Part shown: one piece after another, positions 1 through 5,410 of the stretch
How positions within the stretch are numbered: the stretch's first letter is position 1
How the letters are laid out: each line of letters begins with the position of its first letter
Assembly (NCBI GenBank): GCA_017646545.1
Contig: JAGCMI010000156.1
Location: 1-5,710 of the forward strand
DNA length: 5,710 bases
Direction: 5' to 3'
DNA from: Oscillospiraceae bacterium
GTDB taxonomy: Bacteria; Bacillota; Clostridia; Oscillospirales; Oscillospiraceae
The notes under the pieces: generated by a model
What the model was told of the DNA's origin: nothing
Database searches by the model: none
Seen by the model: the letters and a program-made list of their open reading frames with translations, nothing else
Position numbers and translations under genes: made by a program

Positions 1-251
1 CCCTTCTTGCCGAAGTACGCAATCTCCTCAGCAGTCAGACCTGCCTTCAGACGACCGCCAATGATGGCGATGGTGGCAGGCACTGCGCCATGATCACGAA
101 TGATCTTCTCCACTGCCAGAGCAGTTTCTACATTCTGGGGATAGGGCATACCGTGGGAAATGATGGTGGACTCCAGTGCCACAACGGGCTTGCCCTCAGC
201 CAGGGCAGCGGCAACTTCGGGATGAATGTCAAGATACTTGTTCATGGTCAT
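1..251 (-). CDS. psuG: Pseudouridine-5'-phosphate glycosidase, N-terminal part (cut by window edge)
   Basis: The first 83 residues of PsuG are present and the rest lies beyond the left edge. PsuG cleaves the C-C glycosidic bond of pseudouridine 5'-phosphate to give uracil and ribose 5-phosphate in the cytoplasm. The family signature is plain: [20 protein letters not shown] at residues 21-40, followed by a [12 protein letters not shown] stretch. From my memory of the E. coli enzyme, Glu27 here matches its active-site Glu31; the lysine that forms the imine with the sugar falls outside the window. The start is set at the ATG at 251 because AAGGAG (259-264) sits 7 nt upstream; a second in-frame ATG two codons later would be 13 nt away. 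It follows psuK by 37 nt with no terminator, so the two are very likely co-transcribed. Confidence 0.94.
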   Translation of the reverse strand, partial: MTMNKYLDIHPEVAAALAEGKPVVALESTIISHGMPYPQNVETALAVEKIIRDHGAVPATIAIIGGRLKAGLTAEEIAYFGKK

Positions 252-258
252 TTCAATT

Positions 259-264
259 CTCCTT
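259..264 (-). promoter_or_regulatory. psuG ribosome binding site
   Basis: AAGGAG reads on the minus strand 7 nt before the ATG at 251. It favours this start over the second in-frame ATG at 245 and indicates that psuG is translated independently rather than by coupling to psuK, whose stop codon is 37 nt upstream. Confidence 0.8.
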
Positions 265-288
265 ATATCGTCAGTTTGATGTTTCAGT

Positions 289-1365
289 TTAACCCATTCT
301 GCTTCTCAACGCGGAGGCAGACATGAGAGGATTGATGGTTTCACCGGATTCCATAGCAATGGAGCCGGCAGCAAGACCGGCCAAAGCCGTCTGCTCCAGG
401 TCGCTGCCCTGGAGGTATGCCCACACCAGTGCCGCCATAAAGGCATCGCCGCAGCCGGTGGTGTTGACCATATTGCCGGGGATATTTTCCATCCAGACAC
501 TGCCGTCATGGCTGGCAGCGTAGACGCCGTCCGCGCCCAGAGAGATGAAAATCCGCTGCAGGCCGGTGGAGAGAAGCTTGTCCGCCGCCATTTCCAGATC
601 CGCTTCATTGTGGATGGGAATGCCGGAGAGCAGCTCCGCTTCCAGCTTATTGGGCTTGAGGGTATGGATCTTTCCCAGAATGGGACGGAGTTTTTCCGCC
701 TTGATGGTGGAAACCGGGTCAACAAACAAAGGCGCGGTGCAATTCTCCGCCAAATATTCCAGAGATTCAGCCGGAATATTGGCATCTGCCACCACCACTT
801 GGGCATTTTGCAGTTGAGAAAGGTGTGAGGCCAAATAGGCAGGAGAAATCTTCTCGCAGATTTCCATATCCGAAACCGCCAGCGCCATCTCCCCTTCCGG
901 ATCGGTTAGATACAAATAGGTGGAAGTGGCCATGTCCGAAAGCCGCAGGGCATGGCTCAAGTCAATGCCCAATTCTGAGCAGGAAGCCGCCACCCGACCG
1001 CCATTGATATCATTTCCATAAGCGGTAAGCAAATGCACGTCAAGGCCCATCAAGGCCATATTATGGGCGATATTACGACCCACGCCGCCCAGGCTGATGC
1101 TGACCTTGCCGGGGTTGGAGTCCGAGGCCACCAGTGGTGCCAGGGATCGGCCGCCGATGTCCACATTCACACCGCCCACCACCGCCACAAAGCTTCCGGT
1201 ACGCAGCACATAGCCACGGCCCACAATGGAGCCCTTTTGAATCAAATTGGAAATATGTACCGCCACGCTGGAGCGGGTGATGCCCAATTTTTCCGCAATT
1301 TCTTGCTGGGAGATCATGGGATTTGCCTCAATCAGTTGCAGGATCTGCCGTTCCCGTTGGGTCAT
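289..1365 (-). CDS. psuK: Pseudouridine kinase of the PfkB family with N-terminal winged-helix DNA-binding domain
   Basis: This 358-residue protein has two domains. Residues 1-55 form a winged helix-turn-helix: helix pair [20 protein letters not shown] (18-37), then a wing around [10 protein letters not shown]. Residues 58-358 are a PfkB/ribokinase sugar-kinase fold with VGGVNVDI (63-70), the glycine-rich [10 protein letters not shown] (93-102) and the anion-hole/catalytic motif [14 protein letters not shown] (301-314), whose Asp307 is the expected catalytic base. The predicted reaction is ATP-dependent phosphorylation of pseudouridine to pseudouridine 5'-phosphate, the substrate of the neighbouring psuG. 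The same HTH-kinase layout occurs in E. coli YeiI, as I recall it. The start is the ATG at 1365, with AAAGGAGG (1373-1380) 7 nt upstream. The HTH suggests the enzyme also senses substrate and controls its own promoter; this is inference. Another nucleoside or sugar could be the substrate, but the psuG partner argues for pseudouridine. Confidence 0.87.
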   Translation of the reverse strand: MTQRERQILQLIEANPMISQQEIAEKLGITRSSVAVHISNLIQKGSIVGRGYVLRTGSFVAVVGGVNVDIGGRSLAPLVASDSNPGKVSISLGGVGRNIAHNMALMGLDVHLLTAYGNDINGGRVAASCSELGIDLSHALRLSDMATSTYLYLTDPEGEMALAVSDMEICEKISPAYLASHLSQLQNAQVVVADANIPAESLEYLAENCTAPLFVDPVSTIKAEKLRPILGKIHTLKPNKLEAELLSGIPIHNEADLEMAADKLLSTGLQRIFISLGADGVYAASHDGSVWMENIPGNMVNTTGCGDAFMAALVWAYLQGSDLEQTALAGLAAGSIAMESGETINPLMSASALRSRMG

Positions 1366-1372
1366 GGCGTCG

Positions 1373-1380
1373 CCTCCTTT
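1373..1380 (-). promoter_or_regulatory. psuK ribosome binding site
   Basis: AAAGGAGG, close to the full anti-Shine-Dalgarno complement, lies 7 nt before the ATG at 1365. It supports a complete N-terminal HTH domain, because the start precedes the first helix. Confidence 0.85.
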
Positions 1381-1390
1381 TTATAAGCAT

Positions 1391-1419
1391 ATATTTATGA
1401 TATAAGCAATTATAAATAT
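1391..1419. promoter_or_regulatory. Candidate operator: palindrome over the psuK promoter
   Basis: ATATTTAT (1391-1398) and its exact reverse complement ATAAATAT (1412-1419) flank a centre at 1405. Two more inner pairs match after one mismatch, so 10 of 11 arm positions are symmetric. The palindrome covers the whole -10 hexamer and the entire 17-nt spacer, where a repressor would block RNA polymerase. In addition TATAAGCA is directly repeated at 1382-1389 and 1401-1408, 19 bp apart. The downstream gene encodes a winged-helix domain, so autoregulation is a reasonable inference. The region is very AT-rich, which raises the chance of accidental symmetry. Confidence 0.5.
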
Positions 1420-1425
1420 TGTCAA
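1397..1425 (-). promoter_or_regulatory. Sigma-A type promoter of psuK-psuG
   Basis: On the minus strand TTGACA (1420-1425), a perfect -35 box, is followed after exactly 17 nt by TATCAT (1397-1402), which matches the -10 consensus at 5 of 6 positions. Transcription should begin near 1390, giving a 5' leader of about 25 nt that holds only the ribosome binding site. The -35 box starts only two bases after the U-tract of the terminator that ends the preceding transcript, so the junction is very compact. Confidence 0.85.
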
Positions 1426-1426
1426 G

Positions 1427-1469
1427 CAAAAAAATAAAAATACCTTCCCAAAAAGGGAAGGTATTTTTT
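1427..1469. terminator. Intrinsic terminator after the HAD gene, symmetric and possibly bidirectional
   Basis: A perfect 9-bp stem, TACCTTCCC (1441-1449) with GGGAAGGTA (1455-1463), encloses a 5-nt loop. On the minus strand it is followed by a U-rich tract of five T, one A and eight T (1427-1440), immediately after the HAD stop codon at 1469. On the plus strand six T (1464-1469) follow the stem, so it could work both ways, though no plus-strand gene precedes it. It separates the upstream gene run from psuK-psuG. Confidence 0.92.
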
Positions 1470-2251
1470 CAGATCAGATTAAAATGTTTCAGTGCGTGGA
1501 AGATGCCATCGTCCAGCACTGTGTTGGTTACATATTTTGCTGCGGCTTTTGCTTCCGGGGCGCCGCCGCCCATACAGATGCCCATACCCACAGCTTTCAG
1601 CATGGGCAGATCATTGCCGCTGTCGCCAAAGGCCATGGTATCCTCCACGGGGCAATCCAGCGCCTGCAGCACCAGCTGCAAACCTGCGGCCTTGGAATTG
1701 CCCTTGACCAGCAATTCCACCATGCCCCGTCGCTGGATGCAGACGAAGCGCTCCTCCATGGCGGTGATGAACTCCATTCTGCGGCAGCCGGGGGCATCAA
1801 AGGTACAGAATTTCACAAAGGGGTGCTCAATTCCCTCCCCCAGATTGCGGATGTAGCGGCCATTGCGGCGCATCAGGCTGCACTGAAATTGGATTTCATC
1901 ATGCTCATAAGGATGGGTTTCGTCCAGATAGAAGCCGCCCTCGGCTTCATACACCACCTGCAGTCCGTGCCGGCGCACCTGATCAATGATCTCCGGCAGC
2001 CAATCTTGGGGGATGGTCTGCTTTTTCAGCCACTTGTTCTGCAGCAGCACTTCCTGCCCACCGGAACAAATCCAGCCGGCAAAGGGCAGCGCCCGGATAC
2101 GGGGGTCGAGATGGGAATAGGGTCTGCCGGTGTTGACCACCGGGATATGTCCCTTGGCGACCAAGGCATGGATGGCATCGCAGGTAGACTGGGGCAGGAT
2201 CTGGGTCTTGTCGTCCACCAAAGTGCCGTCAATATCGAAGAAAATAACCAT
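1469..2251 (-). CDS. Cof-type HAD-superfamily phosphatase (class IIB cap)
   Basis: A 260-residue cytoplasmic hydrolase of the HAD superfamily, in the Cof/YidA-like group that usually dephosphorylates sugar phosphates or related metabolites. All four catalytic motifs are visible: FFDIDGTLVDD near the N-terminus with nucleophile Asp6 and acid/base Asp8; VVNTGRP with Thr41; Lys187 in VKGNSKAAGLQ; and FGDSGNDLPML with Mg-binding Asp210 and Asp214. The cap lies between motifs II and III, as expected for type IIB. The ATG at 2251 is chosen over an upstream in-frame TTG at 2278 because AAAAGGA (2260-2266) is 8 nt before the ATG and the TTG falls inside a repeat. The substrate cannot be read from sequence. 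Lying next to psuK-psuG it might act on pseudouridine phosphate, but a strong terminator and separate promoter stand between them. Confidence 0.9.
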   Translation of the reverse strand: MVIFFDIDGTLVDDKTQILPQSTCDAIHALVAKGHIPVVNTGRPYSHLDPRIRALPFAGWICSGGQEVLLQNKWLKKQTIPQDWLPEIIDQVRRHGLQVVYEAEGGFYLDETHPYEHDEIQFQCSLMRRNGRYIRNLGEGIEHPFVKFCTFDAPGCRRMEFITAMEERFVCIQRRGMVELLVKGNSKAAGLQLVLQALDCPVEDTMAFGDSGNDLPMLKAVGMGICMGGGAPEAKAAAKYVTNTVLDDGIFHALKHFNLI

Positions 2252-2259
2252 AGTGTTTT

Positions 2260-2266
2260 TCCTTTT
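2260..2266 (-). promoter_or_regulatory. HAD gene ribosome binding site that fixes the start
   Basis: AAAAGGA reads on the minus strand 8 nt before the ATG at 2251. It would lie inside the coding sequence if the TTG at 2278 were the start, and the protein from 2251 begins directly with the HAD core strand, so the shorter form is preferred. Confidence 0.75.
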
Positions 2267-2275
2267 GTAGAAAGT

Positions 2276-2342
2276 CAAAGTCCGGTTTGTGGGGCAGAGG
2301 GAGCGCGCAGCGCGAGCCTTCTCCCCGATAAATTCTAATTTA
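2276..2342. repeat. 67-bp miniature palindromic element between the peptidase and HAD genes
   Basis: The 21-bp end at 2276-2296, which contains GGTTTGTGGGGCA, matches the left end of the large element at 5223-5243 at 16 of 21 positions. The other end, read inward from 2342 on the minus strand, also matches that consensus at 16 of 21 and begins with the TAA stop codon of the peptidase gene. The interior folds into an imperfect hairpin: GGGG (2291-2294) with CCCC (2323-2326), AGA with TCT, then a short CGCG-CAG-CGCG tip. There is no U-tract, so it is not a standard terminator. No coding potential is seen. Confidence 0.65.
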
Positions 2343-3263
2343 TTCCGGCAGGCCGGTGGCTGCCGCGGTAAGAATACCTAAATTATCCCGGTAAATTTCG
2401 TCAAATTGGCTCAGCGGCAGAGGGTTCTCCCCCTCCCCCACCTCGATGGTAAATCCGGGGCGGCGGAAATTCTGGATGAACCAATCTTTATAACCTGCGT
2501 TGGCCGATTCCGCCGGAACTTCCTCCAGATCATAGCCGCTGGTGCGGGCAAAATCCCGGGCCAAGGTTTCCGCCCCCGGCACCTGGATATCCCGGAACTG
2601 CCAGTAGATTACCTTCCCCTGGGTGTGATACGCCAGCACCAAATCCGGGTCGATTTCCTCCGTCAGATCCGCCAAGGCTCTGCTTTCCAACTGGTTCAGC
2701 GGCGCGCGTCCCACAAAATCCCGGGGACCGGGACGGGTATAGCCTTGGGAAAATTTAATCTCACGGGCCTGCAGCCACCCGGCAGGGTACTGCAGATTTA
2801 AGTCCACCCCCAGCAAATTGGCCTTCCAGCCCTCCGGGAATGGGATATCGGGGTAATTGTCCCCCAAAGTGCGGGCCAGCTCATATTCCACAGACCCGGG
2901 CTGAATTGCCCCCGTCACTAAGTCCACCCCATCCGGGTCTACCAGAGGAACGATGGTGATCTGGGTTTGGGCAAGGGTGCTGGCAGGAATGCCGTAAACC
3001 CTGCCGCCGGTGGTGATGGCGGATGCCAACTCTTCTGCAAAGCGCAGCAGCACATAGGCTGTGATCCACTCGTTGGCATGGTGGGCGGCGGTGTAGAGCA
3101 CTTTTCGCTCCCCGCTGCCGATGGTCATGGCAAGAAGTGGTCTGCCAAAGGCGGTGGCGCCGAACTGCCGCACGGAAATGATGGGATAGGCATCGGACAA
3201 CGCACGAATCAACTGGGCATTCCGGGCGGATGTGATGGGGATATTTGTCGTTACAATGGGCAT
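2340..3263 (-). CDS. M14-family zinc carboxypeptidase, probable gamma-D-glutamyl-diamino-acid peptidase
   Basis: A 307-residue metallopeptidase. The zinc ligands are visible as HHANEW, the HxxE pair His62/Glu65, and His213 in LVLAYHTQGK; the catalytic glutamate is Glu274 in FTIEVGEGENPLP. VPLVDPDGVDL (105-115) and GVDLNLQYPAGW (152-163) are the substrate-pocket segments typical of the ENP1/YqgT branch, which cuts gamma-D-Glu-diaminopimelate bonds in peptidoglycan peptides. There is no signal peptide and no LysM domain, so a cytoplasmic role in cell-wall peptide recycling is inferred; a different peptide substrate is possible. The start ATG at 3263 has GGAGG (3274-3278) at a slightly long spacing of 10 nt. 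It follows mnmG by 66 nt without a terminator. The start codon lies in a hairpin (separate entry). Confidence 0.87.
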   Translation of the reverse strand: MPIVTTNIPITSARNAQLIRALSDAYPIISVRQFGATAFGRPLLAMTIGSGERKVLYTAAHHANEWITAYVLLRFAEELASAITTGGRVYGIPASTLAQTQITIVPLVDPDGVDLVTGAIQPGSVEYELARTLGDNYPDIPFPEGWKANLLGVDLNLQYPAGWLQAREIKFSQGYTRPGPRDFVGRAPLNQLESRALADLTEEIDPDLVLAYHTQGKVIYWQFRDIQVPGAETLARDFARTSGYDLEEVPAESANAGYKDWFIQNFRRPGFTIEVGEGENPLPLSQFDEIYRDNLGILTAAATGLPE

Positions 3264-3292
3264 AGAAAAATCGCCTCCGACTATTCTATGCC
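3259..3292 (-). promoter_or_regulatory. Hairpin enclosing the ribosome binding site and start codon of the peptidase gene
   Basis: GGCATAGAA and TTCTATGCC form a perfect 9-bp stem (3284-3292 with 3259-3267). The 16-nt loop between them carries the GGAGG Shine-Dalgarno sequence, and the 3' arm contains the ATG start codon. In the mRNA the initiation region would therefore be partly closed, which could limit translation or make it depend on ribosomes arriving from mnmG or on a bound factor. At DNA level it could instead be a widely spaced operator. One 9-bp match of this kind is not unlikely by chance in a window this size; its exact placement is what makes it worth recording. Confidence 0.45.
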
Positions 3293-3311
3293 GGGAGGAT
3301 ATTGTTGGTGT

Positions 3312-3329
3312 GATAAATTTCCGTTTGCC
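3312..3329. repeat. Single 18-bp repeat end after the mnmG stop codon
   Basis: GATAAATTTCCGTTTGCC is identical at 16 of 18 positions to 5221-5238, the left end of the large palindromic element. It abuts the mnmG stop codon (3330-3332). No second end or hairpin follows, so it looks like a solo terminus or a remnant left by deletion. Confidence 0.65.
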
Positions 3330-5201
3330 TTATTTATTCTGCTCCAGCCAGATCAGCAGCACCGCGATATCCGACGGAGAAACACCGGAAATACGGCCTG
3401 CCTGCCCCACGGACATGGGGCGCACGGCAGAGAGTTTGTCCCGGGCCTCCAAGCGAAGTCCGGCAATGGCATTATAGTCCAGATCTGCCGGGAGCAAGCG
3501 GTTTTCCTCCTTGCGGAAGGCTTCCACCTGCTTTTCCTGCCGGGAAAGATAGCCGGCATATTTCACCTGAATCTCCACTTCCTCCGTCACCGCCAGAGAA
3601 AGAGAAGGACGGTCCTTGTCAAAGGGCGCCAGATCATCATAAGTCACATTGGGTCGGCGCAGCAGATCTGCCAGACGGGCGGAATTGGCAACGGGAGCAG
3701 AATCCCGGCTTTCCAGCATGGCATTGAGCTCTGCCGACGCAGGAACACCGCAGGCTTCCAGCCGCTGCATCTCCCGACGGACAGCTTCATACTTTTCCTG
3801 CACCTGCTGATACCGCTCAGGGCTCACCAGTCCCACCGCCGCACCGATGTGGGAAAGGCGCTGGTCGGCATTGTCCTGCCGATGCAGCAGACGGTATTCC
3901 GAGCGGCTGGTCATCATGCGGTAAGGCTCTTGGGTGCCCTTGGTAACCAGATCGTCGATCAGCGTGCCAATATAACTGGTGTCACGGGTCAAGATCAGCG
4001 GATCTTTTCCCTGCAGCTTCAGCGCTGCATTGATGCCTGCCACCAGACCTTGGGCGGCCGCCTCCTCATAACCGGAGGTGCCATTGAACTGACCGGCGCC
4101 ATAGAGATTTTTAACGGACTTGATCTCCATGGTGGGAAGCAGGGCGGTAGGGTCGATGCATTCATATTCAATGGCATAAGCCGGGCGCATCATTTCCGCA
4201 TTTTCCAAACCGGGAATGGTGCGCAGCATCTGCATCTGCACATCCTCCGGCAAGCTGGAAGAGAAACCTTGGATGTACATTTCCTCCGTATCCAGACCGC
4301 AGGGCTCGATAAAGAGCTGATGGCGGTTTTTCTCTGCAAAACGAACGATTTTCGTTTCAATACTGGGGCAGTAACGGGGGCCCACACCGGAGATGGTGCC
4401 GTCATACATGGGGCTGCGGTGCAGATTGGCACGGATCACCTCATGGGTGGCCTCGTTGGTGTAGGTCAGGTAGCAAACAGCGCTATTTTCCGGCTTCTGC
4501 TCCGTACGGAAGGAGAACGGCTCCACTTTCGCATCTCCCGGCTGCAATTCCATCTGGGAAAAATCGATACTGCGACGGTTGACACGGGGAGGCGTACCGG
4601 TTTTGAAGCGGCGCAGAGGCAAGCCAAGCTGCCGCAGCTTATCCGCCAGACCAATGGATGCCTGCACCCCATCAGGACCGGACTGGGTGATCACATCGCC
4701 GGTGATGATGGTGCTGTCGAGGTAAGTACCGGAGGCGATGATGACCGCGGAGGCATCATATTTTGCCCCCAAAGAAGTCAGCACACCGGTAACCGCCCCA
4801 TTTTCCGTGAAAATATCCACGATCTGCGCCTGCTTCAGCTGCAGATTTTCCTGCTTCTCCAAAGCATGCTTCATATACTGCTGATACTTGCGACGGTCCG
4901 CCTGCGCCCGCAGGGAATGGACCGCTGGGCCTTTGCCCCGGTTGAGCATGCGGTACTGGATGCAGCTATGGTCAGCTGCCAGACCCATTTCGCCGCCCAA
5001 CGCGTCTACTTCCCGCACCAGATGTCCCTTGGCGGTGCCGCCGATGGCGGGATTGCAGGGCAGATTGCCCACCGTATCCAAATTAATGGTGAAAAGGATG
5101 GTGCTGCAGCCCAGTCTGGCGGCAGCCAGCGCAGCTTCAATGCCTGCGTGACCTGCGCCAATGACGGCTACATCGCACTTTCCTGCGTAATAGTGATTCA
5201 T
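3330..5201 (-). CDS. mnmG: tRNA uridine-5-carboxymethylaminomethyl modification enzyme MnmG (GidA)
   Basis: A full-length, 623-residue FAD enzyme, close to the E. coli length (629). With MnmE it installs the 5-carboxymethylaminomethyl group on the wobble uridine of several tRNAs in the cytoplasm, using methylene-tetrahydrofolate, FAD and NADH. The Rossmann motif [12 protein letters not shown] is at 13-24. The family segment [16 protein letters not shown] includes Cys49, and [13 protein letters not shown] includes Cys278; these match the two conserved cysteines, 47 and 277, of E. coli. [18 protein letters not shown] (368-385) and [19 protein letters not shown] are further hallmarks, and the C-terminal helical MnmE/tRNA-binding domain is intact to [17 protein letters not shown]. 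The ATG at 5201 has AAGGAGG 7 nt upstream. It is unusual only in context: it sits with trmB and a peptidase rather than beside mnmE or rsmG. Confidence 0.98.
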   Translation of the reverse strand: MNHYYAGKCDVAVIGAGHAGIEAALAAARLGCSTILFTINLDTVGNLPCNPAIGGTAKGHLVREVDALGGEMGLAADHSCIQYRMLNRGKGPAVHSLRAQADRRKYQQYMKHALEKQENLQLKQAQIVDIFTENGAVTGVLTSLGAKYDASAVIIASGTYLDSTIITGDVITQSGPDGVQASIGLADKLRQLGLPLRRFKTGTPPRVNRRSIDFSQMELQPGDAKVEPFSFRTEQKPENSAVCYLTYTNEATHEVIRANLHRSPMYDGTISGVGPRYCPSIETKIVRFAEKNRHQLFIEPCGLDTEEMYIQGFSSSLPEDVQMQMLRTIPGLENAEMMRPAYAIEYECIDPTALLPTMEIKSVKNLYGAGQFNGTSGYEEAAAQGLVAGINAALKLQGKDPLILTRDTSYIGTLIDDLVTKGTQEPYRMMTSRSEYRLLHRQDNADQRLSHIGAAVGLVSPERYQQVQEKYEAVRREMQRLEACGVPASAELNAMLESRDSAPVANSARLADLLRRPNVTYDDLAPFDKDRPSLSLAVTEEVEIQVKYAGYLSRQEKQVEAFRKEENRLLPADLDYNAIAGLRLEARDKLSAVRPMSVGQAGRISGVSPSDIAVLLIWLEQNK

Positions 5202-5245
5202 ATTCGTTCCTCCTTGGAACGATAAATTTCAGTTTGTCGGGCAAG

Positions 5246-5266
5246 CCTCCCTTGCCTAAAGGGAGG
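5246..5266. repeat. Hairpin 1 of the composite element
   Basis: CCTCCCTT and AAGGGAGG form a perfect 8-bp stem around a 5-nt loop. The same segment can pair instead with hairpin 6 across the element. Confidence 0.8.
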
Positions 5267-5269
5267 TGG

Positions 5270-5285
5270 CACGGCGCAAGCCGTG
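5270..5285. repeat. Hairpin 2 of the composite element, with GCAA tetraloop
   Basis: CACGGC, GCAA, GCCGTG: a perfect 6-bp stem closed by a tetraloop that on the plus strand fits the stable GNRA class. On the minus strand, the direction of transcription, the loop reads TTGC, so the GNRA form would exist only in a plus-strand transcript. Confidence 0.75.
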
Positions 5286-5290
5286 ACGGA

Positions 5291-5340
5291 GGGATAATCG
5301 CCTGAAAGGCGATATGCCGCAAAAGCGGCATAAATATCCC
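5291..5340. repeat. Hairpins 3 and 4 of the composite element inside a closing stem
   Basis: GGGATA (5291-5296) and TATCCC (5335-5340) form a closing helix around two adjacent perfect 7-bp hairpins: ATCGCCT/AGGCGAT (5297-5313, 3-nt loop) and ATGCCGC/GCGGCAT (5314-5331, AAAA loop). Together they make a three-way junction at the centre of the element. Confidence 0.75.
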
Positions 5341-5343
5341 CCA

Positions 5344-5384
5344 GTCAGCCTGTTCGGCTGACAGCCCCCTTTAGGCAAGGGGGC
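5344..5384. repeat. Hairpins 5 and 6 of the composite element
   Basis: GTCAGCC/GGCTGAC (5344-5362, 5-nt loop) is followed one base later by GCCCCCTT/AAGGGGGC (5364-5384, 5-nt loop). The second is the inverted partner of hairpin 1 and carries compensating changes: T-A pairs there become C-G pairs here, so both stems stay intact. Confidence 0.78.
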
Positions 5385-5410
5385 CTTTGAGCTACCCTAC
5401 AAACAAAAAT

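Noticed and set aside
265..291. Direct repeat TCAGTTT (271-277, 284-290) between psuK and psuG as a fourth repeat copy
   Set aside because: Only 8-9 bases match the larger element and no palindrome is present; too weak to annotate alone.
2252..2278. TTG start nine codons upstream of the HAD ATG
   Set aside because: The Shine-Dalgarno sequence lies inside that extension, the TTG falls within the end of a repeat element, and the HAD core begins right at the ATG at 2251.
2291..2326. Imperfect GC-rich hairpin as a terminator for the peptidase gene
   Set aside because: No run of T follows it on the minus strand, and its ends match the repeat family, so it is listed as a repeat.
1484..2338. A 284-codon open frame on the plus strand opposite the HAD gene
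   Set aside because: Same codon-register effect as opposite mnmG; the HAD catalytic motifs on the minus strand are complete.
3283..3311. Possible promoter of the peptidase gene (TAGAAT at 3283-3288 on the minus strand)
   Set aside because: The -10-like hexamer has no -35 match at a workable distance, and it overlaps the hairpin arm; co-transcription from mnmG is simpler.
2967..5225. A 752-codon open frame on the plus strand opposite mnmG and the start of the peptidase gene
   Set aside because: Opposite mnmG it is in exact codon register with the sense gene, so it stays open because mnmG there uses almost no TTA, CTA or TCA codons. It has no ribosome binding site of note and its translation is compositionally odd; mnmG itself is unambiguous.
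5246..5384. CRISPR array or tRNA cluster suggested by the series of hairpins
   Set aside because: The units are inverted and unequal, with no direct repeat-spacer periodicity and no cloverleaf or anticodon features.
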